In this document: positions 48,253 through 59,600 of the stretch, in pieces | Position numbering within the stretch: position 1 is the stretch's first letter | How the letters are laid out: each line of letters starts with the position of its first letter | DNA from: Hymenolepis diminuta | Lineage: Eukaryota > Platyhelminthes > Cestoda > Cyclophyllidea > Hymenolepididae | Length of the DNA stretch: 64,000 bases | NCBI GenBank assembly: GCA_900708905.1 | Contig: CAADRB010000029.1 | Coordinates: 620,655 to 684,654 of the forward strand | Direction: 5' to 3' | Position numbers and translations under genes: made by a program | The notes under the pieces: model-generated | What the model saw: the letters and a program-made list of their open reading frames with translations, nothing else | What the model was told of the DNA's origin: nothing | Database searches by the model: none

Positions 48253-51200
48253 TTAGGCATAGCATACTGAACTCAGTCGTACTCCGACTTCCTTGGCGGT
48301 ACCACCCACATCACGGAAGGAGATATCGCGCACTGGTAGTCGTTGTGGTCTACTCACCACTTCCATCACTGTATAACCGTAGCTGTCCTTCATGTACTAT
48401 ATAGGGAAACAGTCAAGAGAGCGTTAATCATCATTATGTTCATCTATTGGCTGATAAGGACGTTCTAACACTAACCTGGCATTCATCACGCAGAACAGTG
48501 TAACGGAAAAGCTCTCCATCGCGTGAGAAATACTGGTCATTGTCAGACATAAGACGAGCCTCATCCTGGGATGACTGACGGCACACCACAGTCACATTCT
48601 GCTTGGCCTTCGAGCTGAGGAGCTTCAAGAAAGATAGTTGATCTCCGGGAACGTTGTAATCGAACTGAATAAGCAAATTAAATTGAATTACGCCTTTTAA
48701 AGATATCAACGCACATATGTAAAATATGCTTACCAATTTGCTGCCCTGGAGCTCGTGGAACCAATGCTCTTCGCCTGCACTGACATCTTGATATGATTTA
48801 GTCTCAAAGTCATCAGTCTTGGGCTTCACACAGGTCTCACCGGTCTGAATTTGACAGTAGACTTCAATGGCGTCCTTAATGCTACCAGCATTAGGATCGA
48901 TCCAGTAGTAACCGTCAGGTAGATGAGGGTTCACATGAGCAAGGTGCTTGCATGTTCTAGCTGGGAGCTTGCGTGAGCCGTCAGGCTTGTCAATGCTTTC
49001 AGTACCAATATATTGGGCCTGAGCAGCATCATCGTTGAAAGCCATGTCATAAGTGACAGCGGGTGGTCCGGGAGGACCAGGCGGACCTGGGTAACCAACT
49101 GGACCGGGGGGACCTTGGGGACCATCACGACCTGCTGGACCGGGCAAACCAGTTGGACCTTGTTCACCTTGATAACCCATCTCCCCCATTGGTCCTTCAA
49201 GGCCTTGCGGACCCTGTTCTCCAGGAAGCCCAGTTGGGCCTTGATGCCCTCTGGGTCCAGGAGGTCCCTTGCTACCACGTTGACCTTTTGGCCCAGGATC
49301 TCCAGGGGGACCCATCCAGCCCTTGTGACCGATAGGTCCTTGCTTTCCAGCTCTGCCAGGAAGACCATTCGTTCCGGCACGACCTGGATAGCCGCGTGGA
49401 CCTTGTTCTCCAGGTCTGCCAGGTATACCATCTGGACCATCTTCACCGGGTTCACCACGTTCTCCAACGGGACCAGTTGGACCCATTGGACCAGTAGCAC
49501 CTTGAGCACCATCAGGACCAGTTGCACCAGCATCACCTTCCGGACCTTGTGGACCTCGTTCACCGGGGGGACCTTGAACGCCTTGGGGACCATCTTCACC
49601 ATCCGGACCGGGTTCACCATCTTCTCCAGCAGGTCCAGGAGGTCCTTGCGGACCAGCTGGTCCAGATGGACCTACAACTCCTTGCTTTCCTTTGATACCG
49701 GGCTTTCCTTGAGCACCAGCCTTTCCAGCAGGACCTTGACGACCTTGAGGGCCCGCACGACCAGGTTGTCCTTGAACACCCTGGGCACCTGGAGGACCGT
49801 CATTTCCAGCAGGACCAGAAGGACCAGTGGGACCCTTAGGACCATCAGGACCGATATCACCAGTTGGACCTTTAGTCCCGTCCTTTCCAGGCTTGCCAGC
49901 AGGTCCACGGAAACCAATGGGACCAACAGGACCAGTTGGACCCTTGGCACCATCCTCACCAGGTGTACCGTCAACACCAGGAGGACCGCGCTCGCCAGAT
50001 GGACCCATTGCACCGTCTTGTCCACGAGGACCCATGGCTCCATCATCACCAGGGGACCCAGGAGGACCAGGAGGACCGGCAGGGCCACGAGGTCCGGGAG
50101 AACCTCGCTTACCTGGACGACCAGGGGCTCCGTCCTTACCATCGCATCCACGAGGACCTTCTGGACCTGGTGGACCATCTTCACCGTTTGGTCCAGGTGG
50201 ACCCTGAGGACCAATATCACCGGGAGGACCTGAACAAGAAATGTTCATGCTAACATTGGATCAGTTAATAGTAAAGCAATTGGAATGCGCTGAGTAGAGG
50301 ATCTGATTCAGATATATGTATATTTCTCATTCAAAGGTCACTCAGTTATTGCATCAATTTTGTTTGACTTTCTCCTGATAAATTTCTCTTTTCATTGATT
50401 TGTTTGAGGTTATGAGGGGACTGAAACATTGCTACTGCTATCGATACTTTTCATGAGCAATTTGAGTAAATAATGCGCTCATTTTTTCGAAGATAACAAG
50501 TACTGATAGATGAGATTGCATTTTCCTTTAAATTATAAAAATCATATCATTAATTTTTTGCTTAATATTTCACACTCGTTCCCATTTGTCCTCAGAATTT
50601 GTGGCTAATATCCTAAATTTTTCCCTCGTATTATAGAACTGTACAGATTTTGATGGGGTTTGAGAATATAATTAGCATTGTTAGACTGCTAGATTGACAA
50701 ATGGTACATAATATAAGCTCTGAACTTTACAAATTTTTTGTCCTAAGCTGATCTTCTACACATTATTATGTACTTTTCAAATTTACTAAATTATTCCCTA
50801 TTTATGTTAAAGCATTAGTGCAATTCTCTTTTAGAATTTTACCCAGGTTTTTGCCCTTTTCGTATCGTTTTGTCCGCGACTCATCTCCCAAAAATTAAGG
50901 CGTTTATCGAATTTTTACCCATTATTTAACTTATGCGTTCTTTAAACTTTACTCCGCCAATTAGACACAAGACTTTTGCTCTATCCTGTAACCGTCTCTC
51001 TTCTTCCCTATGATAATACAATTCTTAGAGCAAGGAAGTGGATTAGCTTAGCTCATTTTCTCTTTTCTTCTTTCGTAATTAATGAATATGAACCACTATA
51101 CTATAAGTCCTTTGATAATAAAGAAATGCCAAGAGATTCTTACCAGCTTCACCAGTGGGACCGGGGGCACCTTGATAACCAGTGTCACCCTTTAGACCAG

Positions 51201-54200
51201 GGGGACCGGCGCGACTACGATCATAGTGCTGAACTACCGTAGCTCCAGCTGGACCCTCTTCACCTTCAATACCAGCTGGACCAGTTTTACCATCCCGACC
51301 AGGAGGACCTTCTTTGCCGGGCTTTCCAGTGGGTCCCTTTCGTCCGCGAGGTCCTTGTAAACCGCGGGCACCAGGGACACCAGGAGGTCCCTAAGCGTGG
51401 TAATTAAATTATATGGATTATTTTGTTATATCTCTCAAAGTAATAATTTGTTGTAAAATCTCTCAACACATCCAGCAAACTCAAATATATCTTACACTCA
51501 CGCTTCCAGCATTTCCTCTGCTTCCAATAGATCTTTTCTAGTAGTTGTATATATCTTCCCTATCCCGTTCTAGTAGTGAAGACTGATATTAGCTAGAAGA
51601 GGATAGCTTTTAGTAAGAGGATCAGAAGTGATATACTTATTTATTGTTCTCTGTGTCCGATTTGTACAATTCCTATTAAATCTATATTTGGTCCAATCTA
51701 CAACTTGACATTCAATGCTTTATTTACTTGACAGATTTTATTTAATTTAATATACTCAACTTTGCTTATGACTTACGCATTTCAATATATAACTCTAATC
51801 AAATATAAGCTCTGCTTGTTAAACCATGTTTGCTGTTATCATCTTGCTTGGCCGTTAAGTCGAAAAGGTGTATTGGAACAGTACGACTAACTATCCAGAG
51901 TGCTTAATTGGTCAGATGACGCTGAACATTGAGGATACGAATTCAGTCAGGAACTCAAGAAACAAATAATGAAATTCGAACATTGGACAACAAAGAAATG
52001 AACTATTTACCAATAAAACAAACAACTGCGAACCGAATACAAAAATCAACTGAATTAAGACCCTTTTGATATTCTGACATTATTCTTCTACTCGGCCTCT
52101 CCACCCCTTTGCTCCATAATGGGCAATTTTACGGGATTATTTTCCACCGTACAAATGTACAATTTTTGTCTTGCCATGAGCAATAATAATAATTATAAAA
52201 CATCTCATCGTAAAGACACAATAATATTAATTAATGAAGTATCTACTTTCCCAAATTGCCCATTGTGTTAAACTTAGTGTGTTCGTATGCCAGTATCAAT
52301 TTTCCATTACATTCTCACTTTGTGTTTCGTAAAATCTATGCCGTAATTAGCAAAGAAACATAAATTGGGGCATGTAGCGTACAGTTGCTAACCACTTCAC
52401 TTCGATTCGATCTTGGTGCTACCATATATCTATAAACATAATACCAATTCATAATCAGAATGATTAACTCACAGCAGGGCCATTGCTACCAGGAGGTCCC
52501 ATTTTACCACGAGGACCTTTAGCTCCAGGTTGGCCAGGATAACCTTGAGGTCCGGTCTCACCACGTTCACCCTGAGCACCAGGAGGACCAGAGGGACCAG
52601 GTGGACCCGGGGGTCCAACATTGCCATTCTCACCAGCCTGACCGTCACGTCCAGCGGGACCCTTGTTTCCAGGGGGACCAGCGGGACCAGGGGCTCCAGA
52701 GGGACCTGCAGGTCCGGCTGGACCTTCAGGACCTGTCTCACCATCAACACCAGTGGGACCTTCAGGACCAGCCTCTCCGGCCTTCCCACGGACACCGCGC
52801 GGACCTGTGGGCCCTCGGTTACCTTTCTCACCCTTGGCTCCGGCTTCTCCGGCCTCTCCTGTTGGACCACGCTCACCACGGGGGCCCTAAATATTAATTT
52901 GAAATTACTATAAAAGCAAATTTAAATAATCAGGTCTATATTGGTAAAATATCATTTAGATGTTTTAACATAAAACTTTTATTTAGTATTTGATGCTTCA
53001 TATTAAAAAATGTACATTATAAAAATATTATACCGTCATTTGGTATGTTATATATTATATAAATTTGTAAAACATTATATTTTTATGTCAACTAATATTT
53101 TATTTTTGGTTACATAAAATGAAATACACTATATTAACAAATAGCAGTGGAGAAGGTATGTGGTAGAAATCTAATAATGCACATTAATATTAAGAACTTA
53201 AGAATCTTAAAATAATACTTTTTAAAGCGATACATTTAAGTAGCCAAAATTAATATTAAGTTATAAATTTACCAGTTTGCATGGAAACAAAACTTACAGA
53301 GGGACCGGAAGGACCAGTGGGACCTTGTTGACCAGTAATACCATCAGGACCAGGAGCGCCCGCCTCTCCGGGTTTACCATCTGGACCGCGTTCTCCGACA
53401 TCACCACGGGGACCTGGGGCACCATCGCGACCAGGGGATCCTGGGTAACCACGAGGACCGGGTTCTCCGGGTTTACCGGGTGGACCAGCAGGACCAGGAG
53501 GTCCGCGAGCACCCACTGGACCGGGTTCACCATCCTTACCAGGTGCACCAGGCTGTCCAGGTGGGCCGTCAAGACCTGGAACACCAGGCAAACCAGGAGC
53601 ACCAGGAGCACCCATATCACCTGGTTCACCAGCAGGCCCAGGGGGACCACGAAGACCTTGTTTGCCACTGTCACCAGAGCGACCAACACGACCACGCTCA
53701 CCGGCATCACCAGGACTACCGGCTGGGCCAGGAGGACCAGTGGGACCTTGAGGTCCAGGTGGACCCTGGTCACCGCGGGGACCTTGGCTACCTTGAGAAC
53801 CGGCGCGGCCAGGAGGACCACGGGGACCGGCTGGGCCTGGGGGACCAACTGGACCAGCAGGTCCTTGTTCTCCTCTACCTCCTATGGCACCATCCTTACC
53901 CGGAGGACCCTAAAATCATAAATAAAATGTAACTTTTTATTTTATATCATTTTAAGCAAACATGATCTGAATATCTTTTATTTCGTTTCTATCTCAGGCA
54001 TTTTATTTCAAATTTTTAATGTCTATAATTTGCTTAAAACGATTCATATAGTCAACCAGGAAGTATGAAATTTTTAATACCTCATTTGTAATTTTTATAC
54101 TATTTAATATTTTAGTGTAATCGTTAAGATGAAGAACTGATTTCATTGAATTTTTACTAATAAATCTATCTTATTTGAGTTAATTTTATTATATTCACTT

Positions 54201-56271
54201 TTTAACATACTTTGTCTATTACATCAAGGCAAAAAACATTATTTCATTTTGATCGTCAAAAGTTATTTTGTGAATAAGAGGGCTAGACATTGGGCAAAAT
54301 TTTATGACTTTTTAAGGTCGCATTATCAATCGATTTATTTATTGTTCACCTCCATAATTTAAGTGCCTGGTCCCTAAATATCATATAGATACTTTTTATA
54401 TAAATGAAAATATTTATTATACCTGATTCATGATAACAAAATATAATAATCAATACAAAGGTAATTTAATGCTGAAATTAATTTAAGGATCGTACTATAA
54501 ATGAGCAACAAAGAAAAAATGCTGCTATTATTTGATAAACAAAAGCTTTTGCATTATTGGTGTATATGTGCTCTGAAATATGATTCAGTAATGAGCGCAC
54601 CATTTCACCGGCTTCTCCAGGGGCACCAGGAGCACCATCAGCACCAGCTTCACCAGGTTCACCCATAGGTCCTTGAGGACCCCTGTCTCCAGGATCACCC
54701 TTGAGACCGACTGGACCGGTCATACCAGTAGCACCTGAGGGACCGCGGAGACCGGGAGGACCCATTTGTCCCATGGTACCATCAGCACCCTGCAAACCAA
54801 CTGGACCGGCTGGACCTTGGGCGCCAGGAAGACCGATCGGACCTCGGGGACCTGATGGACCGGCTGGACCTCTTGGACCTACTGGACCACGTTCACCCTA
54901 AAAATGAAAAATATACCAATTCAAATTAAATCATTGTCCAAAATATGGAGTTCATAGATTGTCATTATTCTTTGAGCAAATTTGTAATTTTTGTTCCACC
55001 ACTATTAAAAAGACTTGGGAATGAATTTTTAAACTGGTCAGTCTATTTATAATACAATTTAGTAAAATATACTTTCATCATACCAATTCCATACTGACAA
55101 TTTATGAATCCTTCCATTGATTCATCGCAAATAATTCAATAATCATCCTATTTAGTGTAAAAGCACTAACTGTACTGGTAGTAGATAAATGCTCATTATC
55201 ATATTTTCACCATTTTCAGTTCCATTAAGTCAACCAAACATCCAAAGCAGGCAGGTATTTGGTAAATATAGTGAGAAAGTTGGTGACCAGCCTCTCAGTT
55301 TAGCACCTGTTCAATAACTATGGAATACTATTTGATGAACAAAGCCATCTTCTTCAGATATTTTATTCAGATGGTAAAAAATTCATACAACTGTTCAACA
55401 ATAACCATAAATGATAAAATAATAGTTGGAAATTAGACGGAAACGGATACGATGCAAATTTAGTTCGGTTTGCTCTGAGAAAGAATGGGCCTGTTCTATA
55501 AAGTTCTAACATTTATTGTGCTTTTAACTATGAGTTTTAAAATTATGCAAATGATAGATAACTTATAACATACCATGGGACCATCAGCACCAGGAGATCC
55601 TTTATCACCCTTTGGACCAGGCGGACCAGAGGGACCTTGGATACCAGTGGCACCAATGATACCCATGGGACCAGGTGGACCCATGGGGCCAGGAGGACCA
55701 GGAGCCCCTTGTTCACCATCAGCACCATTGGCTCCATCGTTACCGGGTTCACCGGGTGGACCACGTGGTCCGCGGAGACCGTCATTACCAGGGGGACCAG
55801 GTGGACCCTGAGGACCAGGGGGACCTTGAGGTCCCTGTGGACCCTGTGGACCTATTGAACCGGTCTCACCCGGTGGACCGCGAGGTCCCTGCAAGATCTG
55901 TCTCTGATAAGGTCCCGGACCTTTAACACTCTAAAAAGTACACGCAATTAAACACTAAAATGGTTTCTTTCAAACTGGCCAAATAGAGGTTAAAAAGTAT
56001 TCACAGATTCCATTGGGGGATCAGTTTCGTCTTCATCGCCAGCTCCGCCAAAAGAGACATCTTCTCCAGCACTATCGTCATGTTGTCTTCGGACTCGGAA
56101 CATAGATTCAGCTAAAGATGGTAACGCGGAAAATCCCGTTAATTTCATGCTAAATAAGTGAGAAATGCTCCTTAATTACTAGAAAAACTTACCCGAAGAC
56201 AGTAGACAGAAGGCTGCCAAAACGAGCAGAATCCTTAGTTGCCACCCGGGTATTTTGAGTCCGGAGGCCAT
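48253..56271 (-). CDS. Fibrillar procollagen alpha chain, 10 exons
   Basis: Exons: 56271-56193, 56111-56005, 55930-55574, 54897-54601, 53909-53298, 52886-52473, 51390-51144, 50229-48734, 48664-48476, 48396-48253. Together 1313 residues, in frame at every junction. It encodes a secreted extracellular-matrix collagen. Residues 1-26 are a signal peptide ([14 protein letters not shown]). A short acidic segment follows, with a furin-like RVRR; no VWC or TSPN domain is present. The major helix has 336 Gly-X-Y triplets (close to the fibrillar standard), broken once by 10 residues at 51237-51208. The C-terminal COLFI propeptide (from 49057) shows [19 protein letters not shown], the N-glycosylation site QNVT, and SVCYA at the end. 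It keeps six of the eight family cysteines and lacks C2 and C3. RGD occurs twice in the helix. Most helical exons start with a whole Gly codon, but exon sizes (247-1496 nt) are far larger than the vertebrate 54-bp unit. Exon 4 uses an atypical donor (ATG|GTGCGC). Confidence 0.95.
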
Positions 56272-56525
56272 TGTGTCTCAAGACTACTACAACAGAGGAG
56301 AGAACGAGTGTAAGAGATGGGAGGGAGTTGGGCTCTCACAAGCTGGGGAGCGACACTCACTCACTCGAGTTTCTCCAGATGGCGGCGTACAAGCCTCCAG
56401 TAGTTGCCTGTCCGATTGCTGCTTCTTGCGGCGTTGCAGCAGAAGCAGAGTCGGGAAGCCTGTGTTTTACTTCCTCCCAATGTTACCACTCTTGACGTAA
56501 ATTACCCCCAGTCTCCCCCTCACTA

Positions 56526-56606
56526 ACCAATCAGCGCGCGCCTGGTGCACCCGATTTGCACTGCAGCCAATTGGCGTACGATGTGCGCCTGGGGCTGCAT
56601 TGCAAA
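56526..56606. promoter_or_regulatory. Collagen promoter region with CCAAT boxes and repeats
   Basis: This GC-richer island lies 255-335 bp upstream of the collagen ATG. It holds ACCAATCAG at 56526-56534, the palindrome CCAATTGG at 56567-56574, and GCGCCTGG twice in direct orientation (56538-56545 and 56585-56592). It also holds a 14-bp inverted repeat with one mismatch: TTTGCACTGCAGCC at 56555-56568 against GGCTGCATTGCAAA at 56593-56606. The arrangement suggests a control region; the factors are unknown. Confidence 0.4.
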
Positions 56607-56639
56607 TACAGGTCAGCTTTTATCGACCCAGTTTTTTAT

Positions 56640-59600
56640 CGGCTCTTTGAGGAAAAAATAATTAATTTAAAATTTTACCTATGATGTTTGTTTTCAAAAA
56701 TGCAGAAAAATTAGCAGCTTGCGGAGTTCCGAATACCTGAGAATTATACATATCATTATCAATGCGGGAATGGAATGATTTAAATATATGTTAATATTTT
56801 AAAGATACTTTCACATTCGGAATTTTGAGATCTCGGGTTCGAATCCCTTAGATATATAATCGGTAAAACTAGTAATGATTAAAAACGAAATAACCAAATG
56901 AGAAAGTATTTTACTTGATTAGCGCTCAAACACCACTTGTTAAAGAAAAATGATTAATCTTCTTTATTTGAACAAAATAAAATGAATTTGTTACGAGAAT
57001 ATCAACTATTTATTTTAGATTTTCTTAAATTCATCGCGTAAACCATTAATTAATTAAACTTAGAGCTAAAAATAAGCATGACTTTACTGATATTTTTCTC
57101 CTAAAATTGTTTGTTTTTTGTTGGCTGATTATCGATATTCCAAGTGTAGGCTTAATAGAAATTAGGTCAACGGCATCCGATTAGATGTGGGATTCGACCA
57201 ATGGCGTGGCAAGTGATTCCACAAGGCGCGCATATGCCCTGCTTTTTCTGTGTGCATACCACAAACACAATGTACAGTTTCATTTTACCGTGTTGATTAG
57301 GGCGCATTTTCTAGAATACTGGTATTTTTTTAATAACTTAAATTAAGAATGCTTAATGTTTGAACATGTCTTTTACTCCCATATTTAAACATTACTGATT
57401 TTTAGACCTTTTTTATTACACTCATTTATGGGAATTCGAATGCAGGGACCCCTCTCATGGGAACCCTCATTGCATCGGCCCTCTACTGTAAAGATGGAAC
57501 CAATACGGTTCTCCACTCCCCTCACTGATCTAGCACAGGTTGTTATCAACTTAGGAGGTGTACACGTTGACCGCTATGCCATCAGGCACTATATATGCTT
57601 TATCTAGAAATGTGATTCGATGATATTCTGTGAATTTGAATCTGAATCACAATGAATTTCCAGACTGTTAATCAACTGTACATGGGGACATATGGCCAGC
57701 CATCTGCAAACTTAAAAACATGGACATTAACAGTATGCCTTCTTCATTCGTAATATTCTTTTTAGACAAATGGTACGTGAACAATTGAAGAACTTATTGA
57801 TTTTTACAAGGGGTAATTGGCAAGAAGGTCAGTAGCTAAATGACTTAAGCTCTCATTAATATGAATGTGTTGAAGGGAAGGGATGTCACATTTTCTGTAA
57901 TCAGCGTTAAATCTTACTATTAATCAAGTAATATTCAATAAATACTCTCCCTTCCGACGCCCACAGCAGTATTCGGATAACATCAATCTATCATGATTGA
58001 TCCTGTACCATGATCGTTACGTACTTAAATGAACAAAGACATTCTTTTAAAATAAGATTTTATACTGCAATTATACTGACCTTAATAAATTGGACGGTAG
58101 TGCATGTGAGAAAGAGTAGTCGCTTACTTTGCGGATTGAAGAGTCTTGTGGTGAATAAATCGACTAGAACTCAGAGGTACCGACTGGAAGATCCAGAGTT
58201 TGTAGCCACTACTCAGAAGATTACGGCGGTCAGGGTACGTTTTAGTAGATTTCAAATAGGATATTCGGAGAGCTGTCCATTCTTTCAGTGTGCAATAACA
58301 CGCGAAGTATTAAATAATTTTTTAAATAACTTTGTCAAACGAAGAAAAAATGTTAAGGCCCGAGTGTTCTTTGTCGAAGCTAATTACCTTTTGGGAGAGG
58401 TAATCTCATTACACAATGAAGATCAATTTTCAGTTAAACGCGTAATTTGAGTAACAAAAGAATATATTTTGGGTCTTGCATTTTGAAATAAATAGCATCA
58501 TAAAGGAAGTGAACAGAAAAATTTGGGTGGCACTTCAATTGCGAATTTGCCCTACTTAAATTATTCCAGTAGCAATAGTAATATGTAAATTGGAAACTCG
58601 ATTACTTATTGGATGATTGACGAAATACCAGTATCTCAGTTATAATTGGAGATGTATTCACTATACTCTAGAAAAATATAGAGAGAATTTCCAATACAGA
58701 TTTACAGAAGTGGCCTTTGACCCACATAACCAAGGCCGTGAGCGGAGGCTACTAAGATTATCAATGGGACATGCTAGCGGCAGTTAACTACCATAACAAA
58801 AATCACTCATTATTAAGTGAAGAATAAATGAAGAAGTACAAGGCGTTAATAGATGAGTAAAAACGATTGGCCAGTCATGGGAGGAAAATATGTGCATTCT
58901 GGGTACGTGCAGTATGCACAAACTACCGATAGGGAGCTAAATATGATTAACATATTATATATGGCACATCTCTTATACATGAAGAGATAGAATGGAAGGC
59001 ATAGGGCTCTATAAGAAATATAGAGAAGTGGATTGATAATATATTAAAGGATACAAGTGAGATAGGAAATGACCATTCGTTAACAGTAGCTACTTTCGTC
59101 TCCAGCAGTATGGGATAATATGTGAGTGTATTTCGGTTCCTAGATTCCCATTGGTTGGTCTGCTAACCGATAACTGATCCCAAATTGGCTAACGAGGTTG
59201 CTATCTTAGTGCATTTTCTAGTCCTAAGTAGCAGCGTGCTTGATGACTTGCCATTGACTGCAGGTGGAACAAGAACAATACCTACAAAAACCCATTAGAA
59301 TAGTTGTGATGAGTGAAGTTTAACTAGAAAATTCCAGAAGGCACACAAGGATACAGATAAGATAAAGGGGAAATAAAGGTCGAAGGAATGGGTGAAATAA
59401 GAGCACGCTTGAGGTGTGCTTCAAAAATCGCCATCATTTTCACTTCTTTGCGCGATAAGAAGAACAAATGTTTATCGTTTATCGGAAACTGACATGAGAA
59501 CTTAAATGATTATTTATCCTATTAGAAGGCCGAAGTTGACATAGGTGGTTTATGCGTAGGTTAATGCACAGGACACGTTCCCGCCCTTATTTATGGCTTT

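Noticed and set aside
48440..50248. Single 602-codon reading of the collagen C-terminal part
   Set aside because: It reads through the introns at 48665-48733 and after 48476; splice sites at both, and the true last exon 48396-48253 ending in SVCYA, restore a normal COLFI domain.
49013..50253. Long + strand open frames (up to 406 codons) opposite the collagen gene
   Set aside because: They are antisense shadows of the GC-rich Gly-X-Y repeat, with repeated Thr, Trp, Arg and Ser patterns. The minus strand encodes a complete procollagen.
58010..58450. 146-codon + strand frame
   Set aside because: No domain, no flanking consensus exon structure, base composition like the surrounding intergenic DNA; plausible by chance in 64 kb.
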